Of a stretch of DNA of 64,000 nt, positions 47,951 through 60,278 are shown in pieces. Below the pieces are notes generated by a model that did no database searches, was not told where the DNA came from, and was given only the letters and a program-made list of their open reading frames with translations. Every line of letters starts with the position of its first letter. Within the stretch, counting starts at the first letter, position 1. Made by a program: the position numbers and the translations under genes. Where the stretch lies: positions 10,680,501 through 10,744,500 of the forward strand of contig NC_058042.1 in assembly GCF_020085105.1 (NCBI RefSeq), written 5' to 3'. The DNA is from Siniperca chuatsi. Lineage: Eukaryota; Chordata; Actinopteri; Centrarchiformes; Sinipercidae.

Positions 47951-50216
47951 TTAAACACAGTCTTCCTGATAGACCCGTCTGCCATTCATTATGCTCAGAC
48001 TCGCCATGGAGTGATGTGTGCTGCGGACAGAGGTCACACGTGTGTTATAATGTGTCAGGTTCTGCGAGGAGCGTTTGAGGATCATACGACAGCAACAACA
48101 CAGCTGCTGGTTGAACTGCTTCTGGAAGGTCTTGCTCAGCAGGTAAAGAGCAAATGGGTTGAGGCAGGAGTTGGTGAAGGCCAGGATACGAGCTACAACG
48201 CTGCACACAAAGTGAACCAGGGAAGTGTCCACCTGTGGAGGGTTGAGAAAAAATGGTTTATAAGATGGAGAGACAGACAAGTAGAGGTGTGCATGTAAGT
48301 AAGGATGTAAACAAATATGAATAACCTACATTATTCGGCTATGAATGCGCTCTGAACAGACACAAACAGAATCTGAATTTTTGCAGTAATATTCATCCAG
48401 ATGTTTTGTTTTCATCTTAACCGCCTCCCATTAAATGCACAAATGTCTTTTTAAAAACAAAATTACGAGCTATTATGGCCTGTTTTTTCATCAATAGCTT
48501 TCTCATTTTTTATCAGACACTTCAGACAGATCTTTTCAGACAATTAATCTAGTCCTCTTCCTATTATCTACACAACCTCCAGTTTTTAAAGAGAAATCAT
48601 GCATTATATGGTCCGGTGAAATTCTGACCACTGTACATTTCCAGTATGTTTCCAACAACAAATAATAAATGATTAATTAATGTAGGTAGATGGTTAAAAT
48701 ATTATGTTACAAATGTTATTTATTTTTTAGGCAGCTAAACTTATACATATAGGCTACATATGAGGAATACAAATGACAGTAAAAAAACACTTAAATATAA
48801 TAAACTGCATAAATGATTTCTAACATAGCTGTAAACTAAGTTGACTTTTAAATCTGAATACAGATACAAGCAGAACTATTTTTGTGAAATAAACAAATAC
48901 AGATACAGATAGTAACTCTGCGTTACACTCCTAGTGTATACAAACAGATAGAAACAAAGAAACAGACGTTTTCTACCTGGGAGTAGTGATAGGAGCGATA
49001 TAAGTAGATGACGTGACTGGGAAGCCAGCATACTGCAAAGAGACCAACAAATACCAGCACTGTCTTGGCCAAGCGCTTTCTTGATTCAACCTGTTGGTTT
49101 TAGAAAAAAAAACATCAAAACCAAAGAGAAAAATAAATTAATTGTATTTGGCACATTGGCACATTGGCTCATGACCTCAATATATCACAAATTGGGCTAC
49201 GTCCCTGATAATGACAGCTTTAATACTGGCCTGTTGTCTTGTATACACGTTCCCCTCCACAGGCAGGTTGGAGGTGCTCCTCATCAGGCTCCGGGCGATG
49301 AAGGTGTAGTACACAGATATGACCAGCAGGGGAATGACATAGAAAATGAGGAAGGAGGCCATGGAATGGATCTTAGGGTGCAGTTCTCCAGCATGGGGAT
49401 ATGGGGCGCAGGTGACAAAGCTCTCATTAGTGGAGGTGATGTTGAAGGTGTGGAGGTCAGAGAAGATGGCCTCGGGGATAGCCAGGACCAGAGAGAAGAG
49501 CCAGATGAGCGCCGCCCGCAGGACAATGCTGGTAATGGTGCTTGATTTTTGTATATCCAGGGGCTTCACAATGGCCCTGTACCTGACAGATAGATAGATG
49601 TGGATGGATGGATGGATGGATAGATAGAGCACACAAAAAACAGAAAGATCCAGGGAAATGAAACTTAAAGGGATTTACATTCATTAGTAGGTTATGTGTC
49701 TTACTGTGAGAAGCCACGCTGACTCTCGTGCCCCAGACAGAAAATGTTAAAAGGGTGCCATAAAAAGTGGTGCCCTTTTAACACATATTTCATGACTCAT
49801 TAACATGTTTGTCACATTCAACACTTAAACCTGCAATAACTGATTTTTTTGGCCACTTATGGGTAGCGGAAACACTTATTTTTAGTTGATATGGTGATCT
49901 TGTTAGCAAACATTTGCCTGTTTACATGTCTAGCACACACGGAGCAACATTACCATTCGTTTAGAGTCGTTTCTGGGTTCCTAGTGAATATAAGTTCAAT
50001 ATTCACTCTCATTTTAGGTCTGTTTTTGGTCACTTCAAAACAAATGACATAATAAAATAACAATAATAACAATGGAAAGTAAAAGCCCCAAATGGCTTAT
50101 TCATTATCTCGACCATAATAACATGAAACAAAATTCAGGCTGTCAAAGATATACAAACCAATAATAAGCCACCAGCCAAAATAAGTCATCTGCAATTCTA
50201 AATGTTAATAAGTCAG

Positions 50217-50269
<53 letters not shown>

Positions 50270-53200
50270 TGTAAATGTTAATAAGTTTTTAATAAATTCA
50301 TTTTGGTCCAGGTGTTCTGCAGCTGTTTTTCCAGAAGGTACTGTATGTGGTCAAATGGTTCATTGGAGGGGCCATCCTGTATCAATTAAAAACAAAAGTA
50401 ATTAAAGCCAAAAGGACAAAGCACATCTAATGCTAGAGGAGAATAACACCAGCAAGATACATTTTTCACAGTCTGGCAACCCAAAAGTTGTTCTTAGTAT
50501 TGTCTTATTGCTGATCTATTAAGCATTATGGGTAAAAACATTTCCCCTGTTAAACTTCAGGAAGTAATATAGAAAATGAGGGGCAATGAAAACAAGCCTC
50601 ATCCAGAAGATAACATCAACCCGGTGGTGTTATGAATATTTAAACAGAGGAATGATCATTAAAATATTTGAACAGGTTTAACCCTGGTGAAAAGAACAGT
50701 CAGGTTGAACTGAAGGCAGTCTTTTTCTTTGCCCACTTCACCTCCACGGTTTATTTAATTTAATTTGGTTTTTACCTAGTGTCTTCCACTTGTCTGTGTC
50801 TAAGGCAGTAGTTTATAATTCTAGCAATAAATCTGAAAAACACAAACACCACTTGATTCAAGGATAATTTCTAAGAGCTGTGCTCAACTGAAATCATTCC
50901 CTTGAAAAACATATAACTGATCTCATAACACTGTGAGTTGAGCAGCTCAGCAGCCTGGATTTAGGCCAGTTTACAACACAACACAACAATGACCCCACCA
51001 TTAAGACTTCTGTGCCTGAACATTGTAACACTTTACACTGTACTGTATGTGCAGAATGACAGTGTGTATTATATATAACAAACTGTCTATTGAAAACATA
51101 ATTTCTCAATCAGCTTCTTATTATAAGCAATGGGGTCGTACATGAACACACAATTTTCTGTTGAAACAGTTTTGGCTATTTCACATTATAAATAATATCT
51201 AAGGTACCTGCAGTTTTATTCTGAACTTTAACTTTGATTGTTGCTTGTGTAGTTATTAATATTTAATGGTATAGAGCAGGGGTTTTAAAAGTCTCACACT
51301 TATTTTCTGTCTTACTTCTATTTGGGGGATAATCATGCTCTGTGTTTTGGAACTACAATTCCCATGATGCTTTCAGGTAGGTAAACATGAAGTATAATGT
51401 TGCCATCATGGTTGACATGGATTTTGTAAGTTATGCTGTGGGCTGCAACTTGAGACCCATTTTTTAAAGTCTGTTTTTGTTTACATTTTTGCAAATTGGC
51501 ACCATTAAAAGTATTTGGCTATTAGCAGTTCCTGTTTGTATTGTCCCATGGATGTACAGATAACTTTCACTAGAGTATTTTGATCCTGAAGAAAACTTAA
51601 AAACAAGATGATTCTCAGGCAAGTTCTGGAGTTTTAAGAGCTTCTTTTTTCTATGATTTCCTTGTGTTATATGGACGTTTATTTGCAATGGACGACATCA
51701 TCAGAAAGTCATACTGCATCTAAATATATGTGTGAAATATCTGTGGATTTAAATTTGACTGTTATGACTGAGAAAGAGTACGAGTTTTGACAAAAATTGC
51801 AGCTAGCAGGGACTACCATGTGTGTCACAGCCACTGCTGCTGCTCCAAGTGCTGAGCTGTTAATAAGCAGGCACAAATCTGTAGGATAGACATCTGTGTA
51901 TGAATGTGTTACCATACAAAAATGTTTTTCCAACCGAATCAAGTTAAACCTTTGAGACAGCAACAATTTATGGACATCTAAATGTATATAATATCGTCCT
52001 AGTGCAACCTATAGAAGTCCTTTTGGCTAAAAGAACTACTGAATTTTGTAGAATTTCTCTGAGTTGATATGTTGTGTAAATTTGATTCAAGAGTCCTGGT
52101 AAGTATGCCAAAGATGCCACGCCTACAAGAATTTGGCAAAGTTCCAGGGAAACAGTAAGGCATGGCAAAAAAGCAAAACAATAACTTTGTTTTGGGCTTA
52201 TCCAAATATGTTATGTAACACATTTTTTTATAAAAACTGGATCATTTTTTCAGGAGGGGTTAGTTCAGTTAATTGAGAAGTTAACTGAATTGAAATAAAT
52301 GTAACAAAATTCTTTAAGTTGTTTTCAAGCTTGATTTATTTGTATATTTGGCTTGTCGTTGTTTCCAAGACCGTGTTGTTTTTTTTCTTTATTTCCAGCA
52401 AGACATCTTTGACTCTACGAATGTGATTATCACGTTTCTCTTTGTATCCTGGTGGAGGTATAGTATTTCTATACACTGACCCATCTTCCTTTGATAGTGC
52501 AACGCTGGTTACTTACTGTTTTCCAGACAGTTACTGCATTTCGGGTCGTGGGTAAAATAAAACAACAGGAACAGCATTTTCACTGAAATTTGGTCCACTT
52601 TAATGACCGCTTCAATAGTTGGACAGAACTCAGCTAACTCAACTGACACTACAGACAATGTGTTTAGTGTAATGTAGCTCCCCATCTACATAAAAAGACA
52701 TTTTAAACAATACAATATACGTAGGCTAATAACCATTAATCAAATTATATCAGTCATCCCAAAAAACATTGGTAAAATGTAATAGATTTCTACAAAAATA
52801 AATCTCTTCTTACAACAGTTCAGCTGTGTTAGAGGAATAGGCAAGCCAAGTCATCCTCAATTCTGGTCTGCCACAAGAGTGTTCTCAATACTGACCACTT
52901 CTTCCTCTATGATCCTGCTCGGTATGCTGCCAAATGACAAAGCACAGTACAGACACTGAATTAAACGAGTGGTGAAGGCTTGGAGTGTGTGTACTGGCAG
53001 ACACGGGTTTAATGAAATGTGAAATGTTAGTGAAGACCCATCAACACTCACCTCTCCAGGGGCCACTTCACCTCTGATGCATCAACTCTCACCCACATGT
53101 TGAGCACATTCCTGTTGCTGCAGCATGCAATTACAATTATTGATTACCAATGATACACAGAAAAGCTTGTCCAACCAAATAAGCTCATTTCCTCCACCCC

Positions 53201-56200
53201 TACTCCAATTATTTCACAATGTGAAGCAAGCAACTACTTTTATCTGACAGACACTGCGGCACACATGACAATAGTTGACTTTATTTCTTATTTATTTCTT
53301 TGGATGAGTATAGACAAGTGGTTTATTAACAGTTCACAATTTCAACTTTTTTTATGAGTTTTTCTTTCAACCTGTAACTGTGAATGAGGGACAGAGATTG
53401 AAGGTAGGTAAGGGTAAAGGATTCATTTTTTAATAATTAGAATAATAAGAAACGCAAAACCAAAACATAGGCAATACAGTCACGCTCAGGGTCCAAAATT
53501 AACACCCACCAAGCGCCAAATGCGGGTAAATTTTAAACAAATAAATTGGGGTCCCTATTCAGGTGGCCGGTAAATAATTTGGAATCACAGTGTAGGTTTA
53601 CATCACTGTGTTTTAATGTGTACCGGCTGAGACTAATGTGACCGTCACTGTCCACCATACCTATCGTGACATCAGCAAATCAAATCAAAGCAGCTTACTA
53701 CTTACAACTCACAGTAGTACAAACACGCTACACTACTATTTGGCACTTTCTACACAATGTTTGTCTGTTTTTGCCGTTAGAAACATCTACATGTTATAAG
53801 AGATGTGGCGACATATTCCCGGTGTTAAGCCATCAAAAAGAAAACATGAAGACGAAGAGAAAAGTCATGGAGGTTGGCGTTTTTGCAAGAGGTGGCGTCT
53901 AAATGACGCAGGAGCCCCAAGATCCTGGCTAAAACATGAAGCTCAAATCCACAGTATGTGCTGCAGTGTTTGCCACCAACATGCAAGAGACAAACAAAGA
54001 AACAATTAATTTGTCCTAGGCACAACAATAATGAAACTTGAAAACATCAAGGATCATGAAAAATCAAGATGTCACCAAAACTTACCTGTGTCATCATCCC
54101 CTGCTGTGAAGGCTCTGACAGCAATGACAGAACAAATGGCATCCAAAATGAAAAATGTGTTTCTCATGGTCCACGCTCTCAGGAAGAATGTGAGGCCTAT
54201 GTCCAATTTCGCGCAGCCAAGCGAGTACATGTTTTACTTAAATACTTAAATCGTTTGTATACATAATCACAGCGTTGGCATATGGTGTTAATCCAAGCTA
54301 TTTTTCCAGCAATACTCTAAAGATGAGTTTGCATACTAAAAACCTGAGGTAATTATTTTTAGTCAAATAATGCATGAGGCAGTTTTATGGCCGGTAAAAA
54401 ATTGATTTTGGCTAGTAAATTTACTCAGTTTACCTGCCATTGGCAGATGAGCCAAAACGTTCATTTTGGACCCTGGTCACATTGAAGCTGTGATTTTAGA
54501 TGCAAATTACATTTCTTTCACATTGTAGCTCTTTGTCATGGCATGTCAACGATAGCAATTTAGGGTTGCAGATTTTGTTGGATGGTTTGCGATCCCACAT
54601 TTTTTTTGCATTTTTAATAACCTACACAATGAACCCCATACATTTTGTGATTCAGTCACATAGTGTTGCAGAGTTATAGGAGCTATTTCAAGCGCCCCTG
54701 GTTCCAGAAATAAAAGTCTCATTCACATTTTCTGCATAGACTACGTTAGATGACTCACAGCTGGAACACTTCTGTGGCTTGAATTCTGAAGAATTTGAAA
54801 AAACTCTACCAGTTAAATCATCAGCATAAAAGCTTAACGACTGCGTTAGAAAATATCTGCTTCTTTGATTAAAAGTCGAATGCACAAGTGTCTGTACATA
54901 AAAAATTCAAGGTAGAAGTTAACTAAGACTCCCAATGTGCAGTTCGGCAAGAAACATCCATTACTTGTGCTGCTAATGGCTACTAACAAAAACTGAAAAC
55001 ACAATCTGCAGTTTAAATCAATTCACTTTTAGATTCTGGATTAACTTTGGATGAATTCAGCAACTGGCACCATGTTTTGTTTACAACTGCAACTACAAAG
55101 CAATTTGAATTCGTTACCGCTCTCATTTGCGCCTCACACTGGCTTCTTCCCTATGACAACCGCGGCTGAGGCTCATGGGTATTGTGATATTTTGAGCCGT
55201 CTGTCATGCCAAAATTATTTAGTTTAGTTAATAAGTTGAAATAATTAAAATCGGTGGCCGTAACATAAATCTATAGTTACATTATCAGGGAGAGTTTTTA
55301 AGAAGACACAGAAGACATGAGGATATCGTTTAAAGGAAAATTTGTTCTGCTCTTCTTCTCTGCTGTACTAGCGGTGGCAGGCAGAGGTGGGTGCAGTCTG
55401 TGGGAAATATTGGGAAATTTTGGAAATATTGGATTTAAACTTTGGTTTCAGCACGGGCAAACATTTTACCATTCCAGGCAGACAGTCGACATCTGTGAGA
55501 TCACAAAAATAATGTTTAAGAGTCTGCTGCTGGATAAGTTTAAAAAGTATCTATTTTTATCTAAATTTCTGTTAAAAATCTGTAGACTCTAACCCCAACC
55601 GAGTTATTTTTTCAAACTGAAGCACTCCCCCCAGAGCCACAGAAGACATTACTCAACTGTTTCCATAGGTTGAGTTGTACTGTAGCTACTCCACATGATG
55701 AGTAAACTGAACTTGATGTGCAAAATCATTGGAGTGTCCCTTTAAAGGACTAGTTTGACATTTTGGGAAATACGCTTTTTCTTGCTGAGAGTTAGATGAG
55801 AAGATTAATATGTAACATGTCTGTATGAAGCTACTGCTAGCAGCTGGTTAGCTTAGCATAGCACAAAGACTGGAAACAGGGGGAAACAGCTAGCCTGTCT
55901 CTTTCCAAACAAAATCCCGTTGTCAGCAGATTGTACTGCAAACTTGAAGCATAATGCAAATTTCCTTACCTTAATCCACAGGTACAGTTGATATTGTCAC
56001 TAAATTACTGCCCATACCAAAATAGTTTGGTAGTGCAATTTTACACAGTAATAATATTATTCTGAGGTAAAGATTCAGATATAGCTTAATGGAAAAATAG
56101 CCAATGCTGTAAAAGGAAACAGACTCGCATTTGTACAACTGCTATTACAGTATGATAAGTATGATTAGTCACATGACTATCATACATATATTGGTTAGCC

Positions 56201-57382
56201 TACAAAATGCTCAAGGACAAGGTAATTTCAAACTCACCAAAAATCTGTTTTCCAAATTATTCTTTTCATCTCATTTCTTGCATTATTCATTTATAACAGT
56301 AGACAGGTCTTATGTGACGCAGGTTATAAGGAGTGCTACTTTGGGAGTGAAGATGGGAGATAATAAGAGGATGAACTGAAAAAAATGCACACTTGCACAT
56401 TCACTCATGCATGCTCACACACACACCACACACACAAGTGACTAAAACAATATTTTCCCACATGGAGTTATTGTCTGTCAAGATCAAGATTTTTCCTCTC
56501 TCAGGTTTAAAAAGGATGCTTACTGTGGTATTCATATTTTTAAGCGCACATAAACATTATATAACTACACCATTTAAGTTTTCCACTGAGAGCCTAGGCT
56601 TTAAAACATTTTGTTATCATGTATTTCATCCAGACTGTGGCAGTGATTTTTGCCCATGAACAGGCAAAAGTCATCTTAATGACAACAAAAGTTTAAAATC
56701 ATTAATTGACAGCAATTAATTGATTTTGTAGCAATTGATAACCTTTAACATTTCACACATGTCGACAGCCTTTAACAGAAGCACACAGCTCTGTCGTGCG
56801 TAATACTCCCCTGATCAATACACGGTTAAATATTTGCTTTCCATTTTAATGATAAAAACATCAGGCTTGTACATACAGTATGGCTTGTATGTGTTTTATA
56901 ACGACAAAACAAGATGACATTTGGATAGTCTGGCTGCCATATATGGGCCAATGTTAAAGTTGTATATGAGAGGCCAATACGATGATCATAACAACAAAAA
57001 TCGTAGCCTACCTGTCAGCAGAGAGGGCTGTGAGAGTGAACACAGACACCCCAACCGAGGTGAGCTGAATGAACGGGATGACTTTACAGCCCACTCTCCC
57101 AAACAGCCACTCCTCTGACAGGTAGCGGCTGGCATCCACCGGAGCGCAGGTCACTAGCAGTAAAACATCCCCCAGCGCCAGACTCGACATGAAGAGATTC
57201 GGCACATTACGGAGGGATTTGGCAGAGCAAAGGGTCTTGATGAGCGTGATGTTGCCGATTAGCCCCGACAAGCTGATTACACCGTAAACTGAAGCGATTG
57301 CCACGCCGGTGAACCACATCGTCCGTGCCGAGCTTTGGAGAGCAGTGACGTTGCGCGACGCGTTTGGGTACAGATGCTCCAT
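47951..57382 (-). CDS. grpr: Gastrin-releasing peptide receptor (bombesin BB2), class A GPCR
   Basis: Minus-strand exons in order: 57012-57382, 49231-49582, 48977-49090, 47951-48232; 372 residues. The N-terminus has two N-glycan sequons (Asn7, Asn11). TM1-TM3 lie in exon 1, which ends inside [10 protein letters not shown], the DRY-type motif (123-125). Exon 2 is 352 bp and carries TM4, TM5 and [19 protein letters not shown]. Exon 3 carries [15 protein letters not shown] and CWLP of TM6. Exon 4 carries TM7 with [14 protein letters not shown] and a cysteine cluster LCCCC for palmitoylation. The family binds GRP/bombesin and signals through Gq at the plasma membrane in smooth muscle, endocrine cells and itch circuits. 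Extracellular loop and TM7/C-tail sequences fit GRPR better than NMBR. The first ATG of the exon is used; a GTG three codons earlier is not a start. The donor after exon 2 is GC, not GT, and the intron between exons 3 and 4 appears additional to the human gene. Intron 1 is 7.4 kb. Confidence 0.95.
48240..48970. other. grpr: grpr intron 3, no recognised features
   Basis: AT-rich intron with the acceptor CTCCACAG (minus strand) at 48233-48240 and donor GTAGAA at 48971-48976. Confidence 0.5.
49596..49628. repeat. grpr: Short (GGAT)n/(GATA)n tract
   Basis: GATAGATAGATGTGGATGGA followed by further GGAT units, 14 bp upstream (gene sense) of the grpr exon 2 acceptor. Confidence 0.85.
49826..49935. 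repeat. Fragment of the 'TAGCTGGTGAACATAGTGGA' family
   Basis: CTGCAATAACTGATTTTTTT and GGCCACTTATGGGTAGCGG are the complement of the right end of the copy at 25147. GATCTTGTTAGCAAACATTTG continues the match. Confidence 0.5.
50219..50267. repeat. grpr: (GT)n microsatellite
   Basis: About 24 GT units in grpr intron 1. Confidence 0.97.
50270..53478. other. grpr: grpr intron 1, no recognised features
   Basis: AT-rich intron. No exon or RNA gene recognised. CTACAATTCCCATGATGCTT near 51354 is the end of a common fish repeat, but its extent is unclear. Confidence 0.4.
53487..54475 (+). mobile_element. hAT transposon remnant with both ends and 8-bp target duplication
   Basis: Left terminus CAGGGTCCAAAATTAAC (53487) and right terminus GTTCATTTTGGACCCTG (to 54475) are inverted repeats with one mismatch in 17 bp. 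They are flanked by GTCACGCT (53479-53486) and GTCACATT (54476-54483), a 6/8 match, as expected for hAT's 8-bp duplication. Inside, two frames encode the N-terminal zinc-finger-like part of a ZNF862/TTF-type hAT transposase: [19 protein letters not shown], then [17 protein letters not shown], then [16 protein letters not shown] stop and a frameshift break it, and the RNase-H-like catalytic core is deleted. 989 bp, in grpr intron 1, antisense to the gene. Confidence 0.85.
54484..55735. other. grpr: grpr intron 1, no recognised features
   Basis: No exon or RNA gene recognised. An open frame at 55317-55592 begins with a hydrophobic stretch resembling a signal peptide but has no known similarity. 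Confidence 0.4.
55739..55910. repeat. Fold-back element, left-arm fragment
   Basis: AAAGGACTAGTTTGACATTT, CTTGCTGAGAGTTAGATGAG, GCTGGTTAGCTTAGCATAGC and GGAAACAGGGGGAAACAGCT match the left arm of the copy at 18563. The right arm is absent. Confidence 0.75.
55915..57010. other. grpr: grpr intron 1, no recognised features
   Basis: AT-rich up to the exon 1 donor (GTAGGC in gene sense) at 57006-57011. Confidence 0.4.
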
Positions 57383-57920
57383 CTCTCCCACCGTTAATCC
57401 AACTGACTACTCAAGATATATACTTTTTAATATAAGTATAAGAGAAATGCGGACAGGTCCTTTGGGGTTTCAGAGAGAAAGCAAATCTACTGTGGTGACA
57501 ATTATGTGTCCAACTTTAGAGTTGTGTGCACGTCTTCCTCAGTGTTTGAGTGTGGGGATGCGCTGTAGGAGCTGCCACAGCGCGCTCAATGGTGCACAAT
57601 ATGCGCCAATAAAGAACAATCAATATGTGTGTCTGTGGTATTGACCTTAAGAGAGAAAATAAGAAAATAAGAAGAATGATAGGAAGTGAGACAGAAAGTG
57701 CACAATTTGAGAAATATCTAAAAACTTTAAAATGGGCTAAATACTCAGTTGCGTTTGTCATGTCTGACTTGTGACTTTTCCTCTTTTCTAAGCTTGGATC
57801 AAAATAGAAACATGTTTTTAGCTTTTATCCTTGACAATTTGAATGTTATATATTGTATATTGTAAACTGTATGTCAGGACTGAGTGATTGCAGTCTTGCA
57901 TTTTCTTTTATTATTGTCAA
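57383..57920. other. grpr: 5' flank of grpr
   Basis: Should include the grpr 5' UTR and promoter on the minus strand. No TATA box or CpG cluster stands out apart from scattered CG near 57530-57600. Confidence 0.35.
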
Positions 57921-58041
<121 letters not shown>

Positions 58042-58396
58042 AAAGGGCACTGTTCACATTTAGCATCATATCACCAGTCCTTTAAGTTTGACATTGCTAA
58101 AAAAGAGTGGGACATTAATGTATTTTTAGATTGAAAATAGTTTCTGTGTTTTGCAACAGGAGCAACGTTTTTAAATAATTGTTAAATAATTTGTTACAAG
58201 CTGTAGAATCACAGTAAGCAAAGTGAATTTACAGCATAGATTACACCATAAATAATACTATTACATCACAATCTATTTTTTTATTTTTTTAATTATAGCT
58301 GCATGCAGGTTCCCCCAATGTATTTTCTACAGTAGCCAACAAGGGCAAACACACTACAACTTAAGAAAATACATGCAAATAGACAAAACACTAGCA

Positions 58397-58592
58397 AATT
58401 AAGAAAACATCTTCATTAAATTGAAAACACACTGCAAATACACAAACATGCTGCAAAGACACAACACAACCAAATACAGAAACACGCTGCAAATACGCAA
58501 AACGACAATGGAAGTGTTTCCAGAGGACACTAAAAAGTGCTGAACACGGCTTGGACACGCTTGTTCTTGCCATGGTTTGTGACTCATGAAGT
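58397..58592. repeat. Left arm of a ~150-200 bp inverted repeat
   Basis: Contains AACACAACCAAATACAGAAA, CTGCAAATACGCAAAACGAC and TTTGTGACTCATGAAGT. The complement of all three, in reverse order, lies at 61093-61240. Confidence 0.75.
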
Positions 58593-59292
58593 TATTGAAG
58601 ACAAGTCATGTATCATCCATTTATGTTTATGTTGTGGGTTTCTGACTTCTGCTACTGCTCTACTCTGGGCATGCACTGAAAGTGATAGCTGTATATACCT
58701 CACAAGACCTTGCAGAGCTAAAAACTGGAATTCAATTAGTAATTTTAATTATTTGTGAGGAGATTTAGTGTTTATGACAGATATTAACGTAGGAAACGCT
58801 ATTTATGTGCACTTGGTCACTCCAACATTCACAACAGGCTACAGTCCGTCTGTCATCACTGATGAACCTGGTTATTATTTCAATCAGGAGAGACAAGTGA
58901 ATGAAGTAAAGATAGAGTTTATTGAAACAGATGATGTGAGATGTTAATCTTGACAGAGTCTTTGGCGCTTAGACTCTGCAGAGAGATTTTGGTTATGGAG
59001 AACGTCTGCCCTGAGCAGCAGCAGAATAAATCCCCCCATGGAGTCCAGACACTGGTGGTGGTGGTGGTGGCTGATGACTCTGCTGGGGCTGATGGCTGAA
59101 GGGGTTCGTGGAACGATGAGCTGATGGATCTGCGAAGACTGGCGGTGATAGGGAGGTGGAGAGGCGCACAACAGTTGCATGAACATACTGAAGGCAGAGA
59201 ATCATATTTAAACTGACGATAGTAAGATGATTGGTTGACAATGAAGGTGTGTCACAGTGCTATTGGACAGATGAGACCAGCTGATGGAACTG

Positions 59293-59393
59293 CTAATATC
59301 CCGATTTGACAGCCCCGGATAATGACAGCAGGAAATATGAGTGAGCATGCGAGACAGGAGTGAATGGCAGGATGGTATGAAAATTACCTACAA
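59293..59393. repeat. Direct repeat of the Ngaro-like element, copy A
   Basis: Starts TGCTAATATCCCGATTTGAC and includes GCCCCGGATAATGACAGCAG and GAATGGCAGGATGGTATGA. Copy B at 60753-60847 is nearly identical in sequence and order, apart from a ~6-bp deletion and a few changes. Confidence 0.9.
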
Positions 59394-60229
59394 CCAGGAA
59401 TTCGCGGCGGGCAGTTTTTTTGTCAGTGAGGGGGATGCCTAAATGATTGAACAGGTGTTTCAGTTTGGACAGTGAGGAGCCAGATTTGTTGCTCAGAGGG
59501 TCAGTCAGAAGAAAATTGTCGAGAAGGTGGAGAAGAGAGAGGACTCGGATACTGTTTAAAATAATCCAGCAAAGGGCCTCGGATACTTGATTAATAATGG
59601 AAGGACTGCTTTTGCAGTCGAACGTGAGGCGCACAGCAAAATACAGTTTGGATTCCCATTTTAAGCTGAAGAGATGCCACTGCGAAGGATGTATTTGAAC
59701 TATTTTGAAGGCATCTGTGATATCGGCTTTGGAGAACCATGCGCCCTGGCCGGCTAGCTTAATGAGCTTGATGGCATTGTCGACGGTGAAATAATGGAGA
59801 GAAAAAGGCTCGGGTGGAATAAGACGCTAGGAATTGGGCCAAAGTGAGGAGCAGAAAGATCAAATAGGAGTCTTTTCCAGTATTTTCTTGTTGCTACTCC
59901 TATGGGACTGGAGCGAAACATGGGGAATGGCAAAGAGTTGTATTGGCCATTTAAATACCCCTTAATCAAGCTCATTTTTAAGTAGCTGAGACACTATGAC
60001 TGGCTCTTTGAGAGCAGATTGTAGGTTTTTTGACACGGATGAGGAGGACAGGGGCGAGAAAACCCCTACCCAAAACCCTTGGGAAAGACCAGTGAGCAAA
60101 TGATTGACAAATACGGAATCAGAATGAGAAGACAGTTCTGATGCAAGAGCTGGGACATTTCTTGGAGTAGAAGGGTGGATTTTCAATAAGTCTTTGCACC
60201 ACAACGATTCAGCTGAGGGCGTCCACTAC

Positions 60230-60278
60230 CATCCACTCGGGCGTCTTTGCAGTTGCTGCAAAGACGCCCGAGTGGATG
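60230..60278. repeat. Perfect 23-bp inverted repeat with 3-bp loop
   Basis: Left arm 60230-60252, loop TTG 60253-60255, right arm 60256-60278. Every position pairs by direct comparison. The arms include ACTCGGGCGTCTTTGCAG and its exact complement. It lies in the gag-like part of the Ngaro remnant. Confidence 0.95.

Noticed and set aside
54688-55592. Open frames in grpr intron 1, one with a signal-peptide-like start at 55317
   Set aside because: No family similarity or splice partner found.
47951-57382. NMBR as identity of the bombesin-type receptor
   Set aside because: The [14 protein letters not shown]...[11 protein letters not shown] and C-tail segments match GRPR more closely, and linkage to pir and vegfd supports GRPR.
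57383-57391. Upstream in-frame GTG as grpr start
   Set aside because: Vertebrate genes rarely initiate at GTG; the ATG at 57380-57382 gives a normal N-terminus with glycan sites.
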